From assembly GCF_002368415.1 (NCBI RefSeq), contig NZ_AP018290.1:7679717-7743716 (forward strand): DNA of 64,000 bases. The letters are read 5' to 3'. The stretch comes from Calothrix sp. NIES-4105 (GTDB lineage Bacteria; Cyanobacteriota; Cyanobacteriia; Cyanobacteriales; Nostocaceae). The notes below the pieces were generated by a model, which worked only from the letters and a program-made list of their open reading frames with translations, had not been told where the DNA came from and did no database searches. Each line of letters begins with the position of its first letter. Positions within the stretch are counted from its first letter, which is position 1. Of the stretch, positions 19,138 through 29,202 are shown piece after piece. Both the position numbers and the translations under genes were made by a program.

Positions 19138-19606
19138 ATGCAAGAAATAAAATTTAAAGCTACCCAAAGAAACTTACCTGATTGGGAATTAGACGGCGCC
19201 ACTTATTTCATTACTTTTAGCACTTGGCAAAAACAAGAACTGAGCCAAGAAGCTAGACAGATAGTTTTAAATAGCTGCCTATTCTTTAATAATAAAAGGT
19301 ATGAGATATTAGTTTTAGTTGTAATGGCAGACCATGTACACATGATAATTCAACCTTGGCTAAAAGCAGAAAATGAATATTGGTCAATCAGCGATATAAT
19401 GCATAGCATCAAAGGTTATAGTTCCAAACAAATCTCAAAAGTAATGAAATATAATGATTTCGTTTGGCATTCCGGAGCGGTACGACCGAATAGTTAGAAA
19501 CGAACAAGAATTATTAGCATTTTGGGAATACATCAGAGAAAATCCAGTTAAAGCAGGATTTTCTGAAACCCCAGAAGAATATCCCTTCTTCTGGCAAAAA
19601 TCATAA
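19138..19606 (+). pseudogene. Frameshifted RAYT-type transposase
   Basis: The first frame gives 119 residues with the RAYT start (LPDWELDGATYFITFSTWQK) and the HUH motif in MADHVHMIIQP. At ~19470 the frame breaks after FVWHS. Shifting frame restores PERYDRIVRNEQELLAFWEY and IRENPVKAGF, with the catalytic tyrosine region, up to TAA at 19606. One indel therefore inactivated it. Identical REP-like palindromes flank it at 18924 and 19646. It belongs to a different RAYT branch from the intact gene at 9757-10338. Confidence 0.85.
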
Positions 19607-19645
19607 CTCACCCTAATACCTAACCAATATACTAAAATAACCTCT

Positions 19646-19672
19646 TGTGGAGCAGGCATAGAAAGCCTGCCC
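19646..19672. repeat. REP-like palindrome, family 2 (right of RAYT 2)
   Basis: tgtggagcaggcatagaaag followed by cctgcc, identical in its core to the copy at 18924 and in the same orientation. Confidence 0.75.
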
Positions 19673-19717
19673 TTTATCCCAAGAACAGCTAAATTTTATT
19701 TATTTTTTACAAAACCC

Positions 19718-19924
19718 ATGAATACCGAGCTGGTTGAATCATTAGTAAAACGTATTTTATCTCTTTCCGAACAAGAACGCTCCTTATTAAAAGAAAAGCT
19801 ATTTTGCAACACCTCTTACCCTTCAACTCATGACATTATGACATTAGCGCAAAGAGGTGGAAGCTTTGATTTTCTAAATGAAGAACAAGATTTATATACA
19901 TTAGAAGATGGAGAGCCTATATAA
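19718..19924 (+). CDS. Antitoxin-like small protein, copy 1
   Basis: A 68-residue acidic protein, MNTELVESLVKRILSLSEQE at the start and FLNEEQDLYTLEDGEPI at the end. It is about 75 percent identical to the protein at 20293-20499, which directly precedes a MazF/PemK-like toxin. Here the next gene, three bases downstream, is not a toxin of that type. It is likely an antitoxin paralogue left after duplication; that role is inferred from context. Confidence 0.7.
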   Translation: MNTELVESLVKRILSLSEQERSLLKEKLFCNTSYPSTHDIMTLAQRGGSFDFLNEEQDLYTLEDGEPI

Positions 19925-19927
19925 ATT

Positions 19928-20239
19928 ATGCATAACCATAAACAACCATTATTAGAAGCCACTTTTCAAGAACTTGTAAATCAATGGCGCCAAGCAACTC
20001 GTGGCATATCCTCTACAGATGAAATGTCAATGCATCCTGCATATCAAAGTATTATCGGAATGGGGGAAGCTGTAATACCTTTGCTACTTAGAGAGCTTGA
20101 AAATAAAACAGGAAGATGGTTTTGGGCGCTAAAATCGATTACAAAGGAAGATCCTGTTCCTCCTGAGTACAGGGGTAAAACCCAAGAGATGACTCGAGCT
20201 TGGCTTGAATGGGGTAAACAGAGGGGTTATCAGTCGTAG
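19928..20239 (+). CDS. Conserved small protein next to antitoxin-like gene
   Basis: A 103-residue protein with HPAYQSIIGMGEAVIPLLLREL, a HEAT-like helix pair, then WFWALKSITKEDPVPPEYRG and AWLEWGKQRGY. I recognise the pattern from uncharacterised cyanobacterial proteins but cannot give a function. It starts three bases after the antitoxin-like gene, so the two form an operon. It could be the functional partner of that small protein or an unrelated passenger. Confidence 0.7.
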   Translation: MHNHKQPLLEATFQELVNQWRQATRGISSTDEMSMHPAYQSIIGMGEAVIPLLLRELENKTGRWFWALKSITKEDPVPPEYRGKTQEMTRAWLEWGKQRGYQS

Positions 20240-20292
20240 AAGACAACAATGCTTGGAATCAATCTGTAAAAAAATAGTTTTAATTACTTATT

Positions 20293-20499
20293 ATGAACAC
20301 CAAACTAGTCGAATCTCTGGTGCAAATTATCTTATCTCTTTCCAATGAGGAGCGCTCTTTGTTAGAGGAAAAGCTATTTTATGATGCTTCTTATCCTTCA
20401 ACTCGTGAGATTATGGCATTAGCGCAAAGAGGTGGAAGCTTTGATTTTCTTGATGAAGAACCAGATTTATACACATTAGAAGATGGAGAACCTGTATAA
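20293..20499 (+). CDS. Antitoxin-like small protein, copy 2
   Basis: A 68-residue protein, MNTKLVESLVQIILSLSNEE, closely related to the one at 19718. Its TAA is immediately followed by the ATG of the PemK-like toxin gene, the tight coupling usual for type II toxin-antitoxin pairs. The acidic C-terminus (EPDLYTLEDGEPV) could be the toxin-binding part. No recognisable DNA-binding fold, so the antitoxin role rests on position. Confidence 0.75.
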   Translation: MNTKLVESLVQIILSLSNEERSLLEEKLFYDASYPSTREIMALAQRGGSFDFLDEEPDLYTLEDGEPV

Positions 20500-20847
20500 A
20501 TGACCTTGCACAAGGGAGATATAGTACTCCTTCCTTTCCCATTTACAGACTTAACGACTACAAAAGTTCGTCCTGCTGTAGTACTGTGGGTAGACACTAC
20601 AGGATATGATGTAACCTCATGTTTTATATCATCTCAAAATGTAACTACGCTAAGTCCTGAAGAGTTTTTATTAGACCCTTCAGATTCCTATTTTGAAATT
20701 ACAGGGCTACGAGTTGCGTCCAAAGTTAGGGTGACTAGAATCGTTACTCTTGAACGAGGATTAATAACGAAACGTATCGGTAAATTGTCAGACGGTTACA
20801 TTCAACAACTTAATAGTGTGCTGATAAGAGCGTTGCAACTCTCATAG
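20500..20847 (+). CDS. MazF/PemK-family toxin
   Basis: A 115-residue protein starting KGDIVLLPFPFTDLTTTKVRPAVVL, the conserved N-terminal strand-loop of MazF/PemK endoribonucleases, including the RPAVVL motif. The later TGLRVASKVRVTRIVTLERG fits the family. Known members cleave mRNA to arrest growth. The gene begins right after the stop of the antitoxin-like gene. Confidence 0.85.
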   Translation: MTLHKGDIVLLPFPFTDLTTTKVRPAVVLWVDTTGYDVTSCFISSQNVTTLSPEEFLLDPSDSYFEITGLRVASKVRVTRIVTLERGLITKRIGKLSDGYIQQLNSVLIRALQLS

Positions 20848-20908
20848 CCATCAAATTAATAAAGTAGCTATGCTGTAATAGTAATAGTAGTATAAAGCCG
20901 TAAGATTT

Positions 20909-21148
20909 ATGAATATCGAAACTGAAATCATCACAAAGCTTAAATCGCTACCCATAGATAAACAGATGCAACTTCTCGACTTTGCGGAATTTTTAGAGCA
21001 AAAAAATATACTTGTTCAAAAGAAAAAAGAACAACTAAAACAGCAGTTGAAAGAAGGCGCCATTCGTCGTGCAGAACGTGACCTTAAGGTTGCCCAAGAT
21101 TGGTTTGCACTTGAGGAAGAAGCATGTCAGCCCAGCGCAGAGCAATAA
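20909..21148 (+). CDS. DUF2281-like antitoxin
   Basis: A 79-residue protein whose N-terminus (IITKLKSLPIDKQMQLLDFAEFLEQK) matches the DUF2281-type antitoxin pattern, followed by a charged coiled helix. It overlaps the next toxin gene by 25 bases in another frame, so translation is coupled. Probably neutralises that MazF-like toxin. Confidence 0.8.
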   Translation: MNIETEIITKLKSLPIDKQMQLLDFAEFLEQKNILVQKKKEQLKQQLKEGAIRRAERDLKVAQDWFALEEEACQPSAEQ

Positions 21149-21489
21149 TTCCTAAGCGTGGGGAAGTGTATTTGGTTAACTTTGACCCAACAGTTGGTGC
21201 CGAAATTAAAAAAACTCGCCCAGCTTTAGTGCTGCAAAATGATATTGCTAATGAGTATAGCCCAATCATTATTGTTGCTGCAATGAGTTCTAAGTACGAT
21301 GAGAAACTTTTACCAACAGAAATTTTAGTCCATCCTCCTGAAGGTGGAATTAAGTTGAGTTCAGTTGTGCAGCTTAATCAAATTCGCTCAGTAGACAAGC
21401 AGCGATTGATTAGAAAATTAGGTGAACTCACAGAAGCAACAATGATAGAAGTAAATGAAGCCATACAAATTAGTTTGGGTTTAATCTAA
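21124..21489 (+). CDS. MazF/PemK-family toxin (second copy)
   Basis: A 121-residue endoribonuclease-type toxin with the diagnostic GEVYLVNFDPTVGAEIKKTRPALVLQND and VVQLNQIRSVDKQRL segments. It starts inside its antitoxin gene. It is only distantly related to the toxin at 20500-20847, so the two pairs are independent modules rather than recent duplicates. Confidence 0.92.
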   Translation: MSAQRRAIIPKRGEVYLVNFDPTVGAEIKKTRPALVLQNDIANEYSPIIIVAAMSSKYDEKLLPTEILVHPPEGGIKLSSVVQLNQIRSVDKQRLIRKLGELTEATMIEVNEAIQISLGLI

Positions 21490-21617
21490 ACAAATTGATA
21501 CAAAAGCTTAAGCTGAGTAAACTTTTTGTAACTTTCTTAGCGTTTTTGAGGTATGTTGCCACGTTCTTGACGCGCGCTTCGTAACCTAAAAGAAAGTTCG
21601 CTACATAAAAATCCCCA

Positions 21618-22700
21618 ATGACAACACTCTTCGATTCGATTAAAGTCGGTGCCTTAACATTACCAAATCGTATGGTGATGGCGCCACTGACACGAGGACG
21701 AGCAGAAAGCGATGGTACACCGACTGAGATAATGGTGCAATATTATCGGCAACGTGCAACAGCAGGATTAATAATTAGTGAAGCAACTTCGATTTCACCT
21801 CTTGGGGTAGGTTGGGTAAATGCTCCCACTATCTTTAAACCCGAAGATATTACAAACTGGCAAACTGTAACTGATGCAGTCCATCAAGCAGGAGGTCGTA
21901 TCTTCTTACAACTTTGGCATATGGGAAGAGTATCACACCCTGATTTTCTCAACGGACAACAGCCAGTTGGACCATCAGCTATTGCAGCTCAAGGTGAAAG
22001 CCATACACCACAAGGTAAAAAACCTTACGTTACACCTCGTGAACTGTCAGTAGAAGAAATTCGTGCTACTGTTGCAGATTATGCTACCGCTACTAAAAAC
22101 GCGCGCTCTTGTGGATTTGATGGTGTAGAAATACACGGCGCCAATGGATATTTAATAGACGAATTTTTGAGAGATAGTGCAAATCAACGTAATGATGAAT
22201 ATGGTGGCGCCATTCCCAACCGTGCGCGCTTCATGCTCGAAGTTGTTGAAGCTGTAGTTTCTGCTTGGAGTGCCGACCGTGTAGGCATTAGACTATCACC
22301 AGCAAATCCCTACAATGATATGAGTGATAGCGACCCCATTGGATTATTTACTTATGCTGCTGAACAATTAAATAAATTTGAACTTGCCTATTTACATGTT
22401 CTCGAAGGACTTCCTGGTAGTGTGTTGGCAGGCCCAGAACCGCGCGTTACACCTCATATTCGCCGTGCGTATAATGGAATACTGATAGTTAATGGTGGAT
22501 ATAACCAAGAGTTGGGACAAAAAGCCATAGAAAATAATGAAGCGGATTTAATCGCTTACGGTACTCTATTTCTCGCTAATCCTGATTTAGTTGAACGCTT
22601 CCGCGAAGGTACAGCACTTAACACTCCAGACCCGCATACCTTCTATACTCCTGGAGAGAAAGGTTACATTGACTACCCAATGTTGACGGCTGTTGCCTAA
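21618..22700 (+). CDS. Old yellow enzyme family alkene reductase (NemA-like)
   Basis: A 360-residue FMN-dependent oxidoreductase. It has the start LFDSIKVGALTLPNRMVMAPLTRGRA, QLWHMGRVSHP, the substrate-binding HGANGYLIDEFLRD (His and Asn bind substrate, Tyr donates a proton) and the C-terminal flavin site ADLIAYGTLFLANPDL. It reduces activated alkenes such as enones or N-ethylmaleimide with NAD(P)H. Full length. No evident ribosome-binding site; it appears monocistronic. Confidence 0.94.
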   Translation: MTTLFDSIKVGALTLPNRMVMAPLTRGRAESDGTPTEIMVQYYRQRATAGLIISEATSISPLGVGWVNAPTIFKPEDITNWQTVTDAVHQAGGRIFLQLWHMGRVSHPDFLNGQQPVGPSAIAAQGESHTPQGKKPYVTPRELSVEEIRATVADYATATKNARSCGFDGVEIHGANGYLIDEFLRDSANQRNDEYGGAIPNRARFMLEVVEAVVSAWSADRVGIRLSPANPYNDMSDSDPIGLFTYAAEQLNKFELAYLHVLEGLPGSVLAGPEPRVTPHIRRAYNGILIVNGGYNQELGQKAIENNEADLIAYGTLFLANPDLVERFREGTALNTPDPHTFYTPGEKGYIDYPMLTAVA

Positions 22701-22733
22701 GTAAAGAAACTTTGATCTCCCCAACTTTTGTAG

Positions 22734-22750
22734 GGTGGGCAATGCCCACC
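22734..22750. repeat. REP-like palindrome, family 1, near a stop codon
   Basis: GGTGGGCAATGCCCACC with a GTAG foot, three bases from the stop of the GCS-like gene and 33 bases after the reductase gene. The two genes converge on it. Confidence 0.8.
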
Positions 22751-22753
22751 TTA

Positions 22754-23851
22754 CTACCGATACGTTTGCATCAGTGCTTTTTCAATTGAACCTAATCTGT
22801 TGTACGCTCGAATCATTTGATGTGCTGGAGTTTCGCGCTTTTCTAACAAATTTTTGAGCGGCGCCAGTAACTCAACATCAGGGTCATTACTAAGTGCAAC
22901 TTCGGCAGCTTGAAGAACCTCAGTTGCGGCGCCAAAAATTTCTTCATTGTCAAATGCTTCTTGTGCTGAGAGTTGATGTAATGCAGCATCGGGAACAATT
23001 GCCCGACCTGATAAAGTTGTATCCAGTACTAAACCCTTTAATAAAGCTAATATTCCAGCATAAATACTAAAATCATCGCAGCTATCACAAGCCTTAAATT
23101 CAATTCGACCTACTTCTGCTGGTAAACGCGCGATTTTTGTAAGTGCAGGAACGCTTGAAATGAGTTGTTCTTGTTCTGCTACAAATACCCGTGTTGCCGC
23201 GCGCTTTCCTGTACGAATAAATGTCCTTACTGATAATCCTTCCCATAAACAGGTTTCATAGAAAGGAGAACTATATGTAAAAGGAACAATATACGGACTG
23301 TAATAAGTTAATTTTTGACCAATATCAATTACACTTTCTACTGACAAATCAGCCATTGAAATATTTAAGTCAGGTCCATACGAAACCATGTAGATATTGA
23401 CCGTTTGCTCGTCTGGATATGCCTGCAACTCACTGATTTCATACGCATTTAACGGTGGTTGGGCTTCGTATTTTGATTGATAAGGATTGTAACTAATTAA
23501 AACTGGAGAAAGCCCAAACTTAGAAGCAACTTTGCATAATAAAGAAAAACTTTCATTAAGCTCTATAATAGTATCTTGAATGCTAGAGTGAATTGTAGTA
23601 CGTATCTCAATTCCTTTCGGAACGCATTCTACAAATTCCTCTGACTCTGAATAACGCTCAAATCCCTCAATATACCATCTTTTTTTTCTAATTCCAGCAT
23701 CACCCATATGCAGTTGTAAATAATCATCAGCATACTCTGGTAATGCTTCAATTATCTGATTAAAATCAGCAAACTTAGCACGCGAAAAATCAACAAAATT
23801 TCCTGCAAGGTCAACAAAAGCAACCTCGTGTTCTATGCCATATTTAAACAT
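22754..23851 (-). CDS. Glutamate-cysteine ligase-like (GCS2-type) enzyme
   Basis: The 365-residue protein starts MFKYGIEHEVAFVD, where GIEHE is the metal/ATP-binding entry motif of the GCS2/carboxylate-amine ligase family. RIEFKACDSCDDFSIYAGILALLKGL fits the family's conserved R-x-E-x-R-x-D block. Enzymes of this type join glutamate to an amine such as cysteine with ATP. It differs from the usual cyanobacterial GshA, so the true amine substrate is uncertain. ATG at 23851; monocistronic. Confidence 0.7.
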   Translation of the reverse strand: MFKYGIEHEVAFVDLAGNFVDFSRAKFADFNQIIEALPEYADDYLQLHMGDAGIRKKRWYIEGFERYSESEEFVECVPKGIEIRTTIHSSIQDTIIELNESFSLLCKVASKFGLSPVLISYNPYQSKYEAQPPLNAYEISELQAYPDEQTVNIYMVSYGPDLNISMADLSVESVIDIGQKLTYYSPYIVPFTYSSPFYETCLWEGLSVRTFIRTGKRAATRVFVAEQEQLISSVPALTKIARLPAEVGRIEFKACDSCDDFSIYAGILALLKGLVLDTTLSGRAIVPDAALHQLSAQEAFDNEEIFGAATEVLQAAEVALSNDPDVELLAPLKNLLEKRETPAHQMIRAYNRLGSIEKALMQTYR

Positions 23852-23872
23852 TATTTACACCTATAATCATTT

Positions 23873-23981
23873 GCAACAGATACAACAGATGTAACGGATA
23901 GTTGATTTCTTAAATTGAAGGCACCCCCTAAACGGTTACTATAACGAATAAATCATCCGTTACATCCGCTACATCCGTTGC
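23873..23981. repeat. Imperfect 27-bp inverted repeat
   Basis: Arms at 23873-23899 and 23955-23981 are reverse complements with about four mismatches, built from gatgtaacggat. The core is ~55 bases. The left arm recurs at the 3' end of the exoprotein gene (5971). The rest of the 487-base spacer 23852-24338 shows no gene. Confidence 0.65.
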
Positions 23982-24338
23982 CAATAACCTCCTACTACTT
24001 GCTAAAGATTAGCAAATAACTTGTTAATACTACTGTCTGCTTAGATACATTGATGCTTGACAGAAAAAAGTATAATTTAATACATTAATTGCTCAAAGCA
24101 TATCCAGCAATAATTAAAAATAATTGTCAATATTGGTATAAACAAATTTTATCGCAATACTTGATGTTGAGTATGAGCAAAAATTGATTAGATTATAAAA
24201 TAAGATACTTAAGCTAGGAGCTAGTGATAAAAATACCTAATAGCTAACTCCTCAATTTCCGATTTTTCATCCCTAGTTCCTTAACTTACCGTTCGTTAGT
24301 ATGGACATAAGGACAGCTTTAGCTTTAGGCGTAATTTT

Positions 24339-25025
24339 ATGATGAGTATGGTTAAATCTCCTTACAGCAGCGAACAAGTGAGTGCGTGGTTACGCGGGTT
24401 GCTCGCTATTGCTTGGGCAGATGGTGACTTCGATGACCAAGAACAGCAGCTAATTGCTAGCATTACCGAAAATGAATTAGCTCCTGGCTTAAAAATCGAG
24501 TCGCTAGAAGATATTTCGCCAGACGAACTTGCTCAGGTATTAGGAAAAGGTACACCAATAGCAGAAAATTTCTTACGAACTGCGGTAATGGTGGCAATTG
24601 CTGATGGAATGTACACGAAAAGTGAAGATTATATGCTTCACGAGTTATGCAAAGCTTTGGGTGAACCAGAAAATATCCTTGAAGCTTTACGCTACACCCT
24701 TGAACATCCAGAACAAATTGACCCCGCAACATCACAAGTTTTAGTTATAACTCCTGGTGGTCAACACCAAAATGCACTTCATCCTCTGCGTGAATGGCTC
24801 GATAAGCTCGAAATTCATGACCCCAGAGTCGCGCGTTTTTTGTGTAAAATGATTCCTTCTCACTGCCCGTTTGAACGTGATGTAACTTTATTCAAACGCA
24901 AAATAGTTCATATTCCTCCGTTATGCAAACTAAATCCCCTGTACGAACAACTAGTCGGTTTGCGTTTCCGCGCGCTTTCTTACTTAGCTGATGATTGTGG
25001 TGAGGATGTTACTCCGTATATATAG
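24339..25025 (+). CDS. TerB-like / Mo-dependent nitrogenase C-terminal domain protein
   Basis: A 228-residue fusion. Residues ~10-125 are a TerB-like helical domain (AWLRGLLAIAWADGDFDDQEQQLI, then TAVMVAIADGMYTKSEDYML). Residues ~145-228 match the Mo-dependent nitrogenase C-terminal domain (PLREWLDKLEIHDPRVARFLCKMIPSHCPFERDV, then LYEQLVGLRFRALSYL), named from nif-linked proteins of diazotrophic cyanobacteria. No nif genes are nearby, so a role in nitrogen fixation is only suggested. It is one of three TerB-like proteins in this window. Confidence 0.85.
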   Translation: MMSMVKSPYSSEQVSAWLRGLLAIAWADGDFDDQEQQLIASITENELAPGLKIESLEDISPDELAQVLGKGTPIAENFLRTAVMVAIADGMYTKSEDYMLHELCKALGEPENILEALRYTLEHPEQIDPATSQVLVITPGGQHQNALHPLREWLDKLEIHDPRVARFLCKMIPSHCPFERDVTLFKRKIVHIPPLCKLNPLYEQLVGLRFRALSYLADDCGEDVTPYI

Positions 25026-25060
25026 AAGAGTGCTGAGTGGAAAGTGCGCTCGTGCTGAGT

Positions 25061-25112
25061 GTAGAGACACGATTAATCCCTGCGGGAAAACCTCCGGTTT
25101 ACGTGTCTGTAC
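25061..25112. repeat. GTAGAGAC-family hairpin
   Basis: Arms gtagagacacg and cgtgtctgtac enclose a smaller gcggg/cctccgg-type inner hairpin. It shares the GTAGAGAC foot with the elements at 36587 and 52156. It follows directly on a degenerate heptamer stretch. Confidence 0.6.
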
Positions 25113-25177
25113 GAGTGGTAGCAATTTTAGCTAAAAATCAAATAACGGGTTAATGGTTCCAAGAATATTTATAATAG

Positions 25178-26269
<1,092 letters not shown>

Positions 26270-26355
26270 ATTACCTATGCAAATTACTGCTCTCTGTGTA
26301 CTCTGCGCCTCTGTGGTAATAATTTCAAATTACATTTTTTATACAAAACACGTTT

Positions 26356-26398
26356 GATCCCCCAACCCCCGTTCCACACGGGGGTTAGGGGGTATTTT
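26356..26398. terminator. Bidirectional terminator / C-rich hairpin
   Basis: ATCCCCCAACCCCC and GGGGGTTAGGGGGT form a long near-perfect stem followed by a T run. It sits between the convergent obgE and kinase genes. A diverged relative lies at 44054-44092, so it is also a dispersed element. Confidence 0.8.
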
Positions 26399-26404
26399 TT
26401 AATT

Positions 26405-28591
26405 TTATAAATAAAGGTTAATAAACTTTTTAATTTTTTTAACTTCATATTTTTTCGCCATTTTTTGTATTTTAGTTACAAATGGCTTGTATTTTTCATC
26501 TATTTGTTGAAGATTCTCAACTTGAGTAATAATTGCTTTAATATTTCCCTTTTGGGCGAAATTAAATAAAGTTTCTAGTTCTTTTTTAGGAGGAGCGATG
26601 ATTGCTATCTCTTCTTGTGATTCTGATGTAATTTCGCTTTGTTGTGTTTTTTGCTCGTAAACCCACTCTAATTTTAAATGTTGTTGAAGTTTATGTAGCA
26701 AATCCGAAGCTTGTATTGGCTTGGGAAGAAAATCATCGCCACCAGCATCTAAACTATTATATTGGTCAGTCTCAAATGCACTGGCAGAGGAAACAATAAT
26801 TATTATATCTTTAAGAGTCGGTGATAAACGGATATGCCGGATCATTTCTAAGCCATCCATTACTGGCATTCGTAAGTCGCAAATAATTAAGTCGGGCTGA
26901 AAATTATATGCTTTGTCTAACCCCTGCTTTCCATTGACTGCTTGGGCAATTTCAAACCCTATTGCTTCTAACAAGTTCACTAACACAGAACGATTTTCCC
27001 AACGGTCATCTACAACTAAGATTTTTTTACTGGCGCCTTTAATACCAATAATTTTACCTTGAGCAGAAGTTGCAGCAGCTTCTACCCAGTTAGACGCTTC
27101 AGCAAAATCAACATCAAACCAAAAAATGCTACCTTTACCCTCTTCACTTTTAACCTCAATGTTACTATTCATTAATCGCACAATTTTCTGACTTATTGCC
27201 AAACCCAATCCCGTCCCCTCTGACTGCTTTTTGTAGCTGCCTACTTGCTCAAAAGGCAAAAATATATTTTCGGTTTGTGTAGTATTCATACCAACACCAG
27301 TGTCGGCAATTTGAAAGCGAATTTTGTAAGTTGCTTCTTGATTATTCGTTTGCTCTATAACTTCAACGCTAAATTCAACGTGTCCCTGCTCGGTAAATTT
27401 AATTGCATTCGAGAGTAAATTAATTAACACTTGTCGTAATCTTTTCTCATCAGTGTGGATGGCACTAGGCAAATTTTGAGATGTTTGATAAGCAAAATAA
27501 ATACCTTTTTGTTCGGCTCGAATCCGACATATTTCTACTACACCTTGCAGAAATGATGCAAAATGAAAACTCGAATTGAAAAGTTCCATTTTCTGAGCTT
27601 CAATTTTTGATAAATCTAAAATGTCATTAATTAAAGTCAGCAAATGTGAGCCGCACTCATGAATTACAGTTAAACCACTTTGTTGCTTTGCTGTTAACCC
27701 TTTCTCGCGCTGAAGAATTTGAGTGTAACCTAAAATACCGTTTAGAGGAGTTCGCAATTCGTGACTCATCGAAGCTAAAAATTCGCTCTTTGCTTGATTT
27801 GCTTTATCCGCTGCTTGTTTCGCTTCTTGGAGCGCTTGAGTTTTTTCTTTCTGTTCGTTAATGTTACGAGAAGACCTTAAAAGACCTATTACTCTACCGT
27901 CGTCATCTTTTATGGCGCCTACAACACTATCCCACCAAAGTTCTCGACCCTTAGCATTAATAGAAATATACTCAATTTTGGTACGTTCCCCTTGACGCGC
28001 TTTATCTAATGCTGCATACATTTGTTCTTGATATTGCGGTTTAATGCTGCCAGCACAATCTACCCCATAAACTTCTTCTGCGCTTTTTAATTCATTAATC
28101 TCAACTCCTCCCTGGTTCATATAGATAAACTTGCCATCTAGGTCAATATGGCAAACACAGTCTGAAGCGTTTTCTAACAGAGTTCGATAAATATTTTCCG
28201 AACGTCGTAGTCTATCTTGAATTTGCTTTGATTCTGTAATATCGCGCGCTATAGCATATGCTACTCCTTGTTGATAGCGCGATATTGTCCAAGCTAACCA
28301 ATAATAACTACCATCCTGATGTCGAAAGCGGTTTTCAAATTTAGCTCCGTCTTGTTGACACTGTTTATTTATACTAATAGTTTTTGCTACATCATCTGGA
28401 TGAACAAATTCAATCCAATGTTTTGAGTATAATTCTTGAAAATTCCATCCCAAAATTTCCCACGCGGAATTGACCTTTTTAAAATATCCTTCTTGTCCAA
28501 TAATGCAGCATAAATCGACAGACATGTCAAAAAAAGCAGACTCGCTCAATTCTTGATTTGATGTTATATTTGAATGCTGAATATTATTCAT
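26405..28591 (-). CDS. PAS-PAS hybrid histidine kinase with receiver domain
   Basis: A soluble sensor. Counting from the longest frame (26 residues more), PAS domains span ~42-150 and ~155-275. HisKA follows with phospho-accepting His303 in MSHELRTPLNG. HATPase_c carries N (LLSNAIKF), G1 (IADTGVGM) and G2 (GTGLGL) boxes. A receiver domain has Asp598 in LIICDLRMPVMDG. The last ~70 residues are helical. Start set at the ATG of MNNIQHSN (28591), because the longer frame adds only a hydrophobic Phe-rich stretch. No response-regulator partner is adjacent; the signal is unknown. Confidence 0.92.
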   Translation of the reverse strand: MNNIQHSNITSNQELSESAFFDMSVDLCCIIGQEGYFKKVNSAWEILGWNFQELYSKHWIEFVHPDDVAKTISINKQCQQDGAKFENRFRHQDGSYYWLAWTISRYQQGVAYAIARDITESKQIQDRLRRSENIYRTLLENASDCVCHIDLDGKFIYMNQGGVEINELKSAEEVYGVDCAGSIKPQYQEQMYAALDKARQGERTKIEYISINAKGRELWWDSVVGAIKDDDGRVIGLLRSSRNINEQKEKTQALQEAKQAADKANQAKSEFLASMSHELRTPLNGILGYTQILQREKGLTAKQQSGLTVIHECGSHLLTLINDILDLSKIEAQKMELFNSSFHFASFLQGVVEICRIRAEQKGIYFAYQTSQNLPSAIHTDEKRLRQVLINLLSNAIKFTEQGHVEFSVEVIEQTNNQEATYKIRFQIADTGVGMNTTQTENIFLPFEQVGSYKKQSEGTGLGLAISQKIVRLMNSNIEVKSEEGKGSIFWFDVDFAEASNWVEAAATSAQGKIIGIKGASKKILVVDDRWENRSVLVNLLEAIGFEIAQAVNGKQGLDKAYNFQPDLIICDLRMPVMDGLEMIRHIRLSPTLKDIIIIVSSASAFETDQYNSLDAGGDDFLPKPIQASDLLHKLQQHLKLEWVYEQKTQQSEITSESQEEIAIIAPPKKELETLFNFAQKGNIKAIITQVENLQQIDEKYKPFVTKIQKMAKKYEVKKIKKFINLYL

Positions 28592-28806
28592 AAAAAAATA
28601 AAAAAAAAGAAACTGGAACACTTGCAATTGTGTAATAGCTAGTTTTCCAGTTCGTCTTAAATATAACACTAAGATTATGACAATCAGATAAAGCTACGGA
28701 TTAAATAAATCAAAACTTTCACATTTTGTTTCCCAGATTACAATTATCGTACTAACCTGATGGTAAGATGTTGCATAACCATATCTGGCACCTAGAGCAA
28801 ATATTA

Positions 28807-28965
28807 TTAATATCGACACTGCAAAGGAATCAACATTTTAATTCCTGGTGTTAGTACAATTACATCTGGATTAGCATCAATAATTAATTGCCAAAAGACA
28901 CGATTTCCATAAAACTTCTCTGTGATTTTTGATAAAGTATCACCTGGTTCGACAGTGTAAAGCAT
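28807..28965 (-). CDS. Minimal LysM-domain protein
   Basis: A 52-residue protein from ATG at 28965 to TAA at 28807. It is almost exactly one LysM module: YTVEPGDTLSKITEKFYGN, then WQLIIDANPDVI and LTPGIKMLIP. LysM modules bind peptidoglycan or chitin. No signal peptide is visible. AGGA lies about ten bases before the ATG. Its size suggests a self-contained small LysM protein, of the kind seen near phage-tail genes, or a remnant of a larger one. Confidence 0.75.
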   Translation of the reverse strand: MLYTVEPGDTLSKITEKFYGNRVFWQLIIDANPDVIVLTPGIKMLIPLQCRY

Positions 28966-29202
28966 TACCCCAATCCTTTATATTTTGTAAACTTTAAACG
29001 ACTAACTGTGTAATATCTTTAACTAAGTTATTAACGTGCGGCAGACGGAATATTCTCTATGCTAGCAACGGCGCCAAGTAACATCAGTCAAACAATTACA
29101 TAAATTTACGAATAGTAAGTTATGCACCTTTCGTTGTATAATTGTTATGATTGCCAACTTATGCACAAAAATTTATAACAGTTAGAGTCAGGGCTACCAA
29201 CG

